A stretch of 35,938 nucleotides of DNA from Gammaproteobacteria bacterium (GTDB lineage Bacteria; Pseudomonadota; Gammaproteobacteria; Steroidobacterales; Steroidobacteraceae), in contig PKXS01000138.1 of NCBI GenBank assembly GCA_003132425.1, forward strand, positions 3,210-39,147, given 5' to 3'. Both the position numbers and the translations under genes were made by a program. Below the pieces are notes generated by a model. That model saw only the letters and a list, made by a program, of their open reading frames with translations, was not told the origin of the DNA and did no database searches. Shown piece after piece: positions 1 to 7,134 of this stretch. Positions within the stretch are counted from its first letter, which is position 1. Every line of letters starts with the position of its first letter.

Positions 1-558
1 CGTGTCATCATCAGCGAAGCCGACCGGCTCACTCATCTGCTCGACTCCATGCTGGGCCCCGGCCGCCCGCCGGCGAAGCAGTTGACCAATCTGCATGAAT
101 TGCTCGAGCGCGTTTATCACCTGTTGCGCAGCGAAGCGCCCGCAGGCGTCACCGTCGATCGAGACTATGACCCGAGCTTACCCGCGCTCACCGTCGACCC
201 CAATCACATCATTCAGGCCATGTTGAATCTAGGCCGCAATGCCTTGCAAGCGCTGTCGGGTGGCGCGGTCCACTCCCCGCGCCTGATACTGCGAACGCGC
301 GCGGCAGGCAATGTCAGCCTCGGAGCAGGGCGCCACAGGCAGGTCGCGTCCATTCAATTCGAAGACAACGGCCCGGGAGTGCTCTCGGAGCTTCGCGAAA
401 CGATTTTTTATCCGCTCGTGTCCGGGCGCGCCGATGGGACGGGCCTTGGATTGGGTATTGCGCAGGACCTGGTCAGCCGCCACGGCGGCTTGATCGAATT
501 CGACAGCGCTCCCGGTCGAACGATATTCGTGATTTCCCTGCCGATGGATTGCGCATGA
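1..558 (+). CDS. ntrB: NtrB (GlnL) nitrogen sensor histidine kinase, 3' part
   Basis: Only the C-terminal part is in the window; the frame is open from base 1 and an internal ATG at 49 is not a real start. The first visible residues (RVIISEADRLTHLLDSMLGP) match the region just after the phospho-accepting histidine in NtrB proteins. The HATPase domain follows, with an N box (NLGRNALQAL), a G1 box (EDNGPGV) and a G2 box (GTGLGLGIAQDLV). NtrB phosphorylates or dephosphorylates NtrC according to PII (GlnB) status. The stop codon overlaps the NtrC start (ATGA at 555-558), so the two are translationally coupled. The PAS sensor domain and the histidine lie outside the window. Confidence 0.93.
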   Translation, partial: RVIISEADRLTHLLDSMLGPGRPPAKQLTNLHELLERVYHLLRSEAPAGVTVDRDYDPSLPALTVDPNHIIQAMLNLGRNALQALSGGAVHSPRLILRTRAAGNVSLGAGRHRQVASIQFEDNGPGVLSELRETIFYPLVSGRADGTGLGLGIAQDLVSRHGGLIEFDSAPGRTIFVISLPMDCA

Positions 559-1961
559 ACGCGAAACCGCTGCATGTTTGGTTGGTTGACGATGATGCCT
601 CCATTCGTTGGGTGCTCGAGAAGGCTCTGAAAGGCAGCGGCATGATCGCCAAGTCCTTTGATCAAGCCGATAGCGTATTGACGGCGCTGCGCGCAAACGC
701 GCCCGACGTGTTGATGACCGACATCCGCATGCCCGGCCGCAGCGGTCTGGACCTTCTCAAGGAAATTCAAGTCACGCGGCCCGGCTTGCCGGTGATCGTG
801 ATGACGGCGCACACCGACCTGGACGCGGCCGTGGCGGCCTATCAAGGCGGCGCATTCGAGTACTTGCCCAAGCCGTTCGATATCGACAAGGCGGTGGATC
901 TGGTGCGCCGCGCCGCGCAGCAGGCAATAGTTTCCATCGACGTCGAGGCCGCCCGCCGCAGCATCCCGGAACTGCTGGGCCAAGCCGCAGCGATGCAACA
1001 GGTGTTTAGAGCCGTCGGCAGACTTTCCCGCTCCAGCATGACGGTGCTGATCACCGGTGAATCCGGGACCGGCAAGGAACTCGTGGCGCGTGCTCTGCAT
1101 CGCCACAGCCCTCGCTCGATGAGAGCCTTCGTCGCGCTCAACACTGCGGCTTTCACCGCCGATCTGTTGGAGTCGGAATTATTCGGGCATGAGAAGGGCG
1201 CCTTTACCGGAGCGGACGCCTTGCGCCGCGGGCGATTCGAGCAAGCCGACGGCGGCACATTGTTCCTGGACGAGATCGGCGACATGTCGACGGCGCTTCA
1301 GACGCGGCTGTTGCGCGTGCTGGCGGAGGGTGAATTCTATCGAGTCGGCGGACAGACCCCCGTCAAAGTCGATGTGCGAGTGATCGCCGCGACTCACCAA
1401 GATCTGGAAATGCGAGTGCACTCCGGGCACTTCCGCGAGGACCTATTGCATCGGCTCAATGTGATCCGCATCGAAATTCCGCCGCTGCGCGAGCGCCGTG
1501 AAGATATCCCCGAGCTGTTGCGCCACTACCTGGCCGCGGCCGGGCAGGAACTGGGCGTGGAGCCGAAATTGCTGATGCCGCAGGCCGAAGCCGCGCTGGT
1601 GATGTTCGATTGGCCGGGCAACGTGCGCCAGCTGGTCAACGCATGCCGGCGTTTGACGGTGACTGCGCCCGGACGCGAGATCCGCGCCGAAGACATCCCG
1701 CCGGATTTGGGCGGCGCGCAGGCCGGCCTCATCGCCGATCACGATTGGACCGCGAAGCTTTCCCACTGGGCGGAGCGGGAACTGGACGCCGGCACGCTGC
1801 GATTGCTGGATCAAGCGGTGCCGGAAGTGGAGCGCATTCTGATTCGCGTTGCCCTGCGCAAGGCCGACGGGCTGAAACAGGACGCCGCAAAACTGCTGGG
1901 TTGGGGCCGCAACACCCTGACGCGCAAGATGAAGGAGCTGGGCATGGAGGATGTCAGTTAG
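555..1961 (+). CDS. ntrC: NtrC (GlnG) sigma-54-dependent response regulator
   Basis: A 468-residue protein of normal family length. The receiver domain at about 5-120 has the acidic pocket D12-D13, phospho-acceptor D56 (MTDIRMP) and the conserved KP pair near 110. The AAA+ domain follows with Walker A GESGTGKE and the GAFTGA sigma-54 contact loop. The C-terminal Fis-type HTH (DAAKLLGWGRNTLTRKMKEL) lies near 445-465. It activates nitrogen-starvation promoters together with RpoN. The ATG at 555 is preferred over an upstream in-frame TTG at 549 because ATG forms the ATGA overlap with ntrB. The gene converges on phaB with 10 bases between the stops. Confidence 0.96.
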   Translation: MNAKPLHVWLVDDDASIRWVLEKALKGSGMIAKSFDQADSVLTALRANAPDVLMTDIRMPGRSGLDLLKEIQVTRPGLPVIVMTAHTDLDAAVAAYQGGAFEYLPKPFDIDKAVDLVRRAAQQAIVSIDVEAARRSIPELLGQAAAMQQVFRAVGRLSRSSMTVLITGESGTGKELVARALHRHSPRSMRAFVALNTAAFTADLLESELFGHEKGAFTGADALRRGRFEQADGGTLFLDEIGDMSTALQTRLLRVLAEGEFYRVGGQTPVKVDVRVIAATHQDLEMRVHSGHFREDLLHRLNVIRIEIPPLRERREDIPELLRHYLAAAGQELGVEPKLLMPQAEAALVMFDWPGNVRQLVNACRRLTVTAPGREIRAEDIPPDLGGAQAGLIADHDWTAKLSHWAERELDAGTLRLLDQAVPEVERILIRVALRKADGLKQDAAKLLGWGRNTLTRKMKELGMEDVS

Positions 1962-1971
1962 GCCAGGCTCC

Positions 1972-2724
1972 TCACCCCATGTGCAAACCGCCATTGACCG
2001 AGAAGTCCGCGCCGGTCGCGAATGCGGATTGATCGGACGCCAACCACCCCACGATCGAGGCGATCTCGTCGGGCTCTCCGAGCCGCTTGACCGGAATCGA
2101 GGCAACGATTTTTTCCAGCACGTCGGGCCGCACGGCGCGAACCATATCGGTCCCGATGTAGCCCGGCGACACGGAATTCACGGTCACCCCGCGCGCGGCC
2201 ACTTCCTGCGCCAGCGCCATGGAAAAGCCGTGAATACCCGCCTTGGCGGTCGAATAGTTTGTCTGCCCGAATTGGCCGCGCTGGCCGTTGATCGACGAAA
2301 TATTGATGATGCGGCCCCACCCGCGGTCGAGCATGCCGTCGATTACCTGCTTGGTGACATTGAACAGGCTGTTGAGATTCGTATCGATGACGGAGTCCCA
2401 ATCCTGCTTGTTCATGCGGCGAAACGTCCCGTCGCGAGTGATGCCGGCGTTATTGACCAGAATGTCCACTGCGCCGAAATCGGCGCGCACTTTCTCGAAG
2501 GCGGCGCGCGTGGATTCCCAGTCAGCCACATTGCCGGCGGAGGCGTGCACTTCGAAGCCCAACGCACGCATGTCGGCGAGCCACTTGTCTTTGCGGGTCG
2601 ACCCGGGCCCACAGCCGGCGACTACCAAGTGACCGTCCTGGCAGAGTCTCTTGCAGAGCGCGGTGCCGATGCCGCCCATGCCACCGGTTACGTAGGCAAT
2701 ACGTCGTTCTTTTTGGGTTGTCAC
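1972..2724 (-). CDS. phaB: Acetoacetyl-CoA reductase PhaB
   Basis: A 250-residue short-chain dehydrogenase that reduces acetoacetyl-CoA to (R)-3-hydroxybutyryl-CoA, normally with NADPH, feeding PHA synthase. Visible marks are the nucleotide-binding TGGMGGIG (13-20), VAGCGP at the end of beta-2 (typical of PhaB and lacking the acidic residue of NAD enzymes), NNAG (91-94), and the catalytic S144, Y157 and K161. The PhaB signatures WGRIINISS, GQFGQTNYSTAKAG and the C-terminus FSVNGGLHMG are very close to Cupriavidus PhaB from memory. The start is GTG, with AAGGGGAA about 8 bases upstream on the minus strand. It lies about 100 bases downstream of the class I phaC in the same orientation. A phaA thiolase is not in the window. 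Confidence 0.95.
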   Translation of the reverse strand: MTTQKERRIAYVTGGMGGIGTALCKRLCQDGHLVVAGCGPGSTRKDKWLADMRALGFEVHASAGNVADWESTRAAFEKVRADFGAVDILVNNAGITRDGTFRRMNKQDWDSVIDTNLNSLFNVTKQVIDGMLDRGWGRIINISSINGQRGQFGQTNYSTAKAGIHGFSMALAQEVAARGVTVNSVSPGYIGTDMVRAVRPDVLEKIVASIPVKRLGEPDEIASIVGWLASDQSAFATGADFSVNGGLHMG

Positions 2725-2825
2725 GCAAGGTTCCCCTTTATCACGGTGTTATTCTTCGACAGCCGCAGTCTGCTCCGCCTCGGGCGGCGGCGGCAAGCAC
2801 CTGCACCCACACCCTTTTAGGAACG

Positions 2826-4553
2826 CTATTTCTGAAGCACGTAGGTGCCCGGAGCCGCCTGCTGCGGGGGGTAGCCTTTTGCTGCGTTGCCGGTCGAGGG
2901 CGGCGCTACCCGTTTCCCTTTCGAATGCTGCGCGAGCCAACCGGCCCACGTTGGCCACCACGATCCGGCCTTGAGCAAGGCCTTCTGCTGCCACGCGTCC
3001 GGAGTCAGCGAGCTGGTCGCGTCGGACCAAGTCAGGACTCGATGCCTGCGTTTCGGGTGCACCGGACCGCTGATGATGCCGGCATTGTGGCCGCCGCTGG
3101 TCAGCAGAAAAGTATAGTCGGAGGATCGCGTCAGGCCGCGAAACTTGTAAACCGACTTCCAAGGGGCGACGTGATCGGTCTCGGTGCCCACGACGAACAG
3201 CGGCAACCGCAAGGACTTAAGATCGATGCGCCGATTGGATGCGCTGAATTCACCGCGCGCCAATTCATTTTCCAAGTACAGCTTCTGCAAGTATTCGGTG
3301 TGCATGCGCCAGGGCATCCGCGTCCCGTCCGCATTCCAGGCCATCATGTCATTGGGTTCGTCGCGCTTGCCCTTGACGTAGGTATTGACGGCAGGAGTCC
3401 ACAGCAGATCTCGGGAGCGCAGCAGCGCGAACGAACTCGCCATCTGGTCGCTGCTTAGCACGCCCGCCTTGTGCATGACCGCCTCGAGCATCGCGAGTTG
3501 GCTGGGGCTGATGAACAGCGACAATTCGCCCGGCTCGCTGAAATCCGTTTGCGCAGCCAGCAACGACAGCGAGGCCAGACGATGATCGCCGCGTTGCGCG
3601 AGTGCGGCGGCAGCGATCGTCAGCAATGTGCCGCCGATGCAGTATCCGACCGCGTGTACTTTGCGCTTCGGAACGATGGCCGTAACCGCGGCCAGAGCGT
3701 CCAGAACGCCGCTCTTGAGGTAATCGTCCATGCCGAGATTGCGGTCCGTTTTTGTCGGGTTCTTCCACGAAATCATGAACACCGTGTGACCTTGCTCGAC
3801 GAGGTAGCGCACGAGAGAGTTCACCGGCGACAAATCCAGGATGTAATACTTCATGATCCACGCCGGCGTAATCAGAATCGGCTCGGCGTACACCGAGCCG
3901 CTCTGCGGCGAATACTGGATCAATTCGATGAGATCGTTGCGCAGCACGACCATGCCGGGGGTGACCCCGAGCTCGCGCCCCAGCGCGAATTTGGCCGGCT
4001 TCGCCGCAGCGGCGTCCGGGCTGATCGCGTGCTGCGCGTCTTGCAGCCAATTCTGAAAGCCGCGCACGAGATTTTGCCCTGATTCGGCCCGCGTCAATTC
4101 CACCAGTTCGGGGTTGGTGGACAAATGATTGGCCGGCGAAGCGGCCTCGATCATCTGCTTGCCCATGAACTCCATCAACGCGGCATTCTTCGGTGCGACG
4201 CTCGGCACGGAGCTGACCGCCTGCTGCCACCAGCCGGACCAGTTCGTGTAGGCATGCGCATACACGTTGTAGGGCCACTGGTTCCAAGCCGTGCCGCTGA
4301 AGCGTTTGTCATCCGGAGCCGGCTGGAGACTCTGTCCGGTCGCGGCCCGAACGGAAAAATTCCACATGTCGAACGCTGCGTCCGCGGCGCTCTTTGTCAG
4401 GCTTGCCTGCTGCTGCGGCTCGGCGGCCAGACGCAAGTACCAGTCCCACCAGGCGTTGACATAATCGTCCGGCGCGATGCCGCCGGTCACCGCGGCCAGC
4501 GAGGCGCGGATCTCGCGCTGTAAACCTTGAGCTGCGTCGTTTTCTTGAATCAT
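2826..4553 (-). CDS. phaC: Class I poly(3-hydroxyalkanoate) synthase PhaC
   Basis: A 575-residue protein that polymerises (R)-3-hydroxyacyl-CoA on the granule surface. Length is close to the Cupriavidus class I enzyme. It has an N-terminal PhaC_N domain (about 80-250) and an alpha/beta hydrolase core with lipase-like box GYCIGG (nucleophile C305), D460 in VVGTETDHVAPW and H489 in TSGGHNAG. The ILITPAWIMKYYILDLSP and SWKNPTKTDRNLGMDDY stretches are class I hallmarks. It lies downstream of phaP in the same direction. The start ATG is only 17 bases beyond the phaP terminator hairpin, so expression probably relies on read-through or on a promoter inside phaP. A second synthase, class III, is encoded at 7989-9059. 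Confidence 0.96.
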   Translation of the reverse strand: MIQENDAAQGLQREIRASLAAVTGGIAPDDYVNAWWDWYLRLAAEPQQQASLTKSAADAAFDMWNFSVRAATGQSLQPAPDDKRFSGTAWNQWPYNVYAHAYTNWSGWWQQAVSSVPSVAPKNAALMEFMGKQMIEAASPANHLSTNPELVELTRAESGQNLVRGFQNWLQDAQHAISPDAAAAKPAKFALGRELGVTPGMVVLRNDLIELIQYSPQSGSVYAEPILITPAWIMKYYILDLSPVNSLVRYLVEQGHTVFMISWKNPTKTDRNLGMDDYLKSGVLDALAAVTAIVPKRKVHAVGYCIGGTLLTIAAAALAQRGDHRLASLSLLAAQTDFSEPGELSLFISPSQLAMLEAVMHKAGVLSSDQMASSFALLRSRDLLWTPAVNTYVKGKRDEPNDMMAWNADGTRMPWRMHTEYLQKLYLENELARGEFSASNRRIDLKSLRLPLFVVGTETDHVAPWKSVYKFRGLTRSSDYTFLLTSGGHNAGIISGPVHPKRRHRVLTWSDATSSLTPDAWQQKALLKAGSWWPTWAGWLAQHSKGKRVAPPSTGNAAKGYPPQQAAPGTYVLQK

Positions 4554-4570
4554 GGCTCTACAATACCCAA

Positions 4571-4600
4571 AAAAAGGGGCAACCTGTGTCGCCCCTTTTT
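4571..4600 (-). terminator. Intrinsic terminator between phaP and phaC
   Basis: A perfect 10-base inverted repeat, AAAAAGGGGC at 4571-4580 and GCCCCTTTTT at 4591-4600, with a 10-base loop. Read on the minus strand it is a GC stem followed by a T run, lying about 25 bases after the phaP stop and 17 bases before phaC. It can end most phaP transcripts while letting some polymerase reach phaC. The symmetric A and T runs mean it could also act on the plus strand. Confidence 0.88.
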
Positions 4601-4625
4601 ACTCAGCGTCTAATCAAGATCGGTC

Positions 4626-5006
4626 TTAGGCCGCTTTCTTCGTCTTGCGGACGACTTCGGCAGTCTTGCGGACGACTTCGGCACCGGCCTGGTTGAACCA
4701 CTGGCTGACCGCACCCTGAGTCTCATTGGCGATCTGGCTGAACTCTTGCGCGCGCGCGCGCAGCTTGTCGCCCAGGCGGCTGTTCAGTTCGGTGTGCTTG
4801 GCGACGCCGTCGGCCAAGTTGTTCGACGTTACGCCGACATTGGCGTGCGCGATGCTCCAATCGAGGTAGTCGCCGGCGACGGCGAACTGGTAGCGGGCCA
4901 GACGCTCGAGGGTCTGTAGGCCCTTGTGCTGCACCTTGACCACGGGGGCAAAGGTGTCGCGGTAGGTATTGAGAACGCTGTCGAGGTCAAATTTGTGATC
5001 GGTCAT
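4626..5006 (-). CDS. phaP: Phasin (PHA granule-associated protein)
   Basis: A 126-residue, largely helical, lysine-rich protein of the phasin family. It has the typical heptad-like amphipathic pattern (VLNTYRDTFAPVVKVQHKGL, ERLARYQFAVAGDYLDWSIA) and an alanine/lysine tail with a repeated VVRKT motif. Phasins coat PHA granules and set their size and number. The start ATG has GGAGA about 7 bases upstream. It is the first gene of the phaP-phaC-phaB run and has a near-consensus promoter (5050-5077) and its own terminator, which fits the high phasin-to-synthase ratio known in other PHA producers. The gene symbol is assigned from family and context. Confidence 0.82.
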   Translation of the reverse strand: MTDHKFDLDSVLNTYRDTFAPVVKVQHKGLQTLERLARYQFAVAGDYLDWSIAHANVGVTSNNLADGVAKHTELNSRLGDKLRARAQEFSQIANETQGAVSQWFNQAGAEVVRKTAEVVRKTKKAA

Positions 5007-5041
5007 GGTGGTCTCCGGAAAAATATTGGTTGGGCGATTGG

Positions 5042-5077
5042 TCGACGCCAGTATAGCAAAAAAAGTATGCAGTGCAA
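5042..5077 (-). promoter_or_regulatory. Sigma-70-type promoter of phaP
   Basis: On the minus strand TTGCAC (5077-5072) and TATACT (5055-5050) are separated by 16 bases, four of six and five of six matches to consensus. The expected transcription start is near 5042, about 36 bases before the phasin ATG. The surrounding 5050-5165 segment is strikingly AT-rich for this genome. A TGC-N3-GCA inverted repeat covers the -35 box. Confidence 0.65.
5068..5076. promoter_or_regulatory. Putative PhaR operator at the phaP promoter
   Basis: The inverted repeat TGC-AGT-GCA overlaps the -35 element of the phaP promoter. The published Paracoccus PhaR target is described as TGC-rich, of the form CTGC-N3/4-GCAG (recalled). 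The same spaced repeat occurs at the candidate phaE promoter (6966-6974). The core is only six fixed bases, so chance occurrence is possible. Confidence 0.4.
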
Positions 5078-5162
5078 AATATTTATTTTGACGCCCATGC
5101 CGGTGCTATTTGTAACGTAACTATATGATTTATAACACATGTATTTATGATAACTATGTCGA

Positions 5163-5882
5163 ATGGCAATTTTCCTATTGCACTGCGAAAGACGCGGACG
5201 GTCGCCGCTCGAGATGTTGGAGGGCCCGGCGTATGCTCCCAGGTCCGGCACTCGCCCAAGGGCCGTCATGCATGCAGCGCGGATTCCAAAGCATTACCTA
5301 GATTCACTGGAGGCGTTTGCCGCGGCGCTGGGTACACCCGTCAGGCGAGGCGAGTGCGCGAATTTTGTTCACGGCGCCGCCCATCGGCGCCACATCCTGT
5401 TGCGCCGAGGACTGTCGCAACGGCAGCAATTTACGGCCCTGCTGCATGAATTGACACACGTGCTGGCGCATCGCTCGCCCAAGCATCGTGTGCAACGCAC
5501 CCTGTGCGAGTACGAGGCGGAGGCCGTGGAGCGTCTGGTTGCGAGCTGGCTTATCGTCTTCCACCGCCGCAAAGCACAAGCTGCGGCTGCGGCTACCGAT
5601 GACCTATTGTCCGCCTCGGTGCGGCGCGTGCGGCGCGTCGCATGGACTTTGAGCCGGGCAATGCTGCTTTACAGACGCAATCCGCCGTCCACATCGATGC
5701 ATCGGCCGGTAAAGAAATCGTTCTCGACGATGAATTCGGCCGCATGCGCAATCTCGGCGGGCTCCCCCAAGCGTTTGAGCGGCACCGGCGCCACGACCTT
5801 TTCCAAGACCTCCGGCTTCATGCTCGCGAGGATGTCCGTGTGCGTAAACCCCGGCGCGATGGCCCCGACGCGAATGGCGTAG
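5163..5882 (+). CDS. ImmA/IrrE-like HExxH metallopeptidase-type protein, 3' end overlapping an antisense gene
   Basis: The frame encodes 239 residues. HELTHVLAH at 95-103 is a zinc-binding HExxH motif, and CEYEAEAVERLVASWL about 20 residues later offers the third ligand (E118 or E120). This HExxH plus EAEAV arrangement is typical of the ImmA/IrrE (DUF955) family, whose members cleave repressors or act in toxin-antitoxin and stress switches; the target here is unknown. Residues after about 150 run antisense through the last 214 bases of the convergent SDR gene and look like shadow coding. The gene may have lost its original 3' end. An alternative start is ATG 5268, preceded by AAGGG. It sits between phaP (divergent) and the second SDR (convergent) inside the PHA region. 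Confidence 0.6.
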   Translation: MAIFLLHCERRGRSPLEMLEGPAYAPRSGTRPRAVMHAARIPKHYLDSLEAFAAALGTPVRRGECANFVHGAAHRRHILLRRGLSQRQQFTALLHELTHVLAHRSPKHRVQRTLCEYEAEAVERLVASWLIVFHRRKAQAAAAATDDLLSASVRRVRRVAWTLSRAMLLYRRNPPSTSMHRPVKKSFSTMNSAACAISAGSPKRLSGTGATTFSKTSGFMLARMSVCVNPGAMAPTRMA

Positions 5883-6430
5883 CGCGCCAGTTCCTTCGCC
5901 CACACCACAGTCATGGCAGCAACGCCCGCCTTGGCTGCGGTGTAGTTCGTCTGGCCATTGTTGCCATGTCTGGAGATGCTCGAAATATTGATGACGACGC
6001 CGCCATTACCGAGCTTGATCATCCGTTCCACGGCCTCCCGCGCGCACAGGAAGACGCCGGTCAGATTGACGTCGATCACCGCCTGCCATTGCTCGAGCGA
6101 CATTTTGCCGACCACTTTCCCGTCCTTCACTTTGACGAGGAGCGCGTCTTTGACGATGCCGGCGTTGTTCACGATCACATCCAAGCGGCCGAAATCGCTC
6201 ACCACTTGATCCAGCGATGCCGCTATCTTTTCCTCGATCGCAACGTCCGTGAGATAGCACCGCGCCTGAACGCCATGCGCCTCACACAGCTTTCGCGTCA
6301 CCTCTAGGTCGGCGGCGTTGAGGTCCAACAGCGCGATGTTCGCGCCGCGCGAGGCGAAACGGTCGGCAATCGCGCGGCCGATGCCGCGGCCGGCGCCGGT
6401 AATCACGATGGTCTTGGATTGGGCTTGCAT
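5669..6430 (-). CDS. SDR family oxidoreductase (FabG/PhaB-like)
   Basis: A 253-residue short-chain dehydrogenase with TGAGRGIG (11-18), NNAG (88-91), catalytic S150, Y163 and K167, and a C-terminal DVDGGLRL. D36 at the end of beta-2 (LLDLN) is the residue usually associated with NAD(H) preference, unlike the PhaB at 1972-2724. The loop with KVKDGKVVGKMSLEQW resembles FabG-like enzymes found near PHA genes. It probably interconverts 3-oxoacyl and 3-hydroxyacyl thioesters, supplying or recycling monomer; the exact substrate cannot be read from sequence. It lies 4 bases downstream of phaR and is surely co-transcribed with it. Its 3' end overlaps the convergent HExxH ORF. Confidence 0.85.
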   Translation of the reverse strand: MQAQSKTIVITGAGRGIGRAIADRFASRGANIALLDLNAADLEVTRKLCEAHGVQARCYLTDVAIEEKIAASLDQVVSDFGRLDVIVNNAGIVKDALLVKVKDGKVVGKMSLEQWQAVIDVNLTGVFLCAREAVERMIKLGNGGVVINISSISRHGNNGQTNYTAAKAGVAAMTVVWAKELARYAIRVGAIAPGFTHTDILASMKPEVLEKVVAPVPLKRLGEPAEIAHAAEFIVENDFFTGRCIDVDGGLRL

Positions 6431-6434
6431 GTTG

Positions 6435-6905
6435 TTAGCGCTTTTTATCGTCTTTGGGAGCCGCAGGAGCGAAGCCGGCCAGCATCGAGGCCTGCAATTT
6501 CGCCCAGCGCTCCATATTTTGCCGCGTGAGTTCCGCGATCGGCGCCACCGGCGCTTCGAAAGTCTTGGCCATTTCTGCCTGCATCACTTGTTGCTGCTTG
6601 AGCAGGCCGCCCACGCTTTGTTCCATGTAGCTCGTCAGCATCTGCTGCACCGGGTTACCGTAGAAGCGAATGATGTTCTCGAGCAGTTCCGTGCTCAGCA
6701 CGGGCGTGCCGAATTGCTCCTGCTCGGCGATCACCTGCAGCAGCACCGCGCGAGTCAGATCGGCGCCGGATTTATCGTCGATGACTTTGACCCGCTCTCC
6801 GCCGGCGATCAGCTTACGGATATCATCCAAGGTGACGTGGCGGCTGCCCGTCGCATCGTATAGGCGGCGGTTGGCGTATTTCTTGATGACGCGTTCGTTA
6901 GCCAT
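6435..6905 (-). CDS. phaR: PhaR, polyhydroxyalkanoate synthesis repressor
   Basis: A 156-residue protein. The N-terminus (VIKKYANRRLYDATGSRHVT then LDDIRKLIAGGERVKVIDDK) is the PHB/PHA accumulation regulator DNA-binding domain. Residues 65-110 (LLQVIAEQEQFGTPVLS and the MLTSYMEQS helix) form the PHB_acc domain. In Paracoccus and Cupriavidus PhaR represses phasin and its own gene and is released by binding nascent PHA. A basic, proline/alanine tail follows. The gene is divergent from phaE with a 229-base control region between them, and is followed 4 bases later by the SDR gene. Confidence 0.94.
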   Translation of the reverse strand: MANERVIKKYANRRLYDATGSRHVTLDDIRKLIAGGERVKVIDDKSGADLTRAVLLQVIAEQEQFGTPVLSTELLENIIRFYGNPVQQMLTSYMEQSVGGLLKQQQVMQAEMAKTFEAPVAPIAELTRQNMERWAKLQASMLAGFAPAAPKDDKKR

Positions 6906-7134
6906 AGAGGTACACTCCCATCCAGCCCCTGCACCGTATTGAACAGTAGATTAGTACGGATAGTATGCGCCGCAACATCGAATCTGGGAATGCCGTGTAA
7001 TATGAACGTTATGTTAATTGATCCGGCTTTTATAGCAATTACAAGTACTTAGTGAACCGTGTCGCGCGTCACGCAACCCGATTGGCAATTGGCGCGCTGG
7101 TTTTTCATGCGACGCACATGAAGAGGTAAGCATC
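6906..7134. promoter_or_regulatory. phaR-phaE divergent control region
   Basis: This non-coding stretch is AT-richer than its neighbours. On the plus strand TTGAAC (6939-6944), a 16-base spacer and TAGTAT (6961-6966) form a reasonable sigma-70 promoter for phaE, giving a leader of about 160 bases. The TGC-N3-GCA repeat at 6966-6974 overlaps the last base of the -10 box. No convincing phaR promoter was identified. Confidence 0.5.
6966..6974. promoter_or_regulatory. Putative PhaR operator at the phaE promoter
   Basis: The inverted repeat TGC-GCC-GCA has the same spacing as the repeat at the phaP promoter and lies between the -10 box and the expected start site, where a bound repressor would block initiation. 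The assignment to PhaR rests on resemblance to the TGC-rich target reported for Paracoccus PhaR. Confidence 0.4.

Noticed and set aside
5669-5882. C-terminal third of the HExxH ORF as a real protein domain
   Set aside because: It is the exact antisense of the SDR active-site end, with serine/arginine/proline-rich shadow composition. I keep the frame to its stop but do not credit this part.
6906-6975. Minus-strand promoter for phaR (TTGCGG, 16 bases, TAATCT)
   Set aside because: The -10 box matches consensus at only three positions; not enough to annotate.
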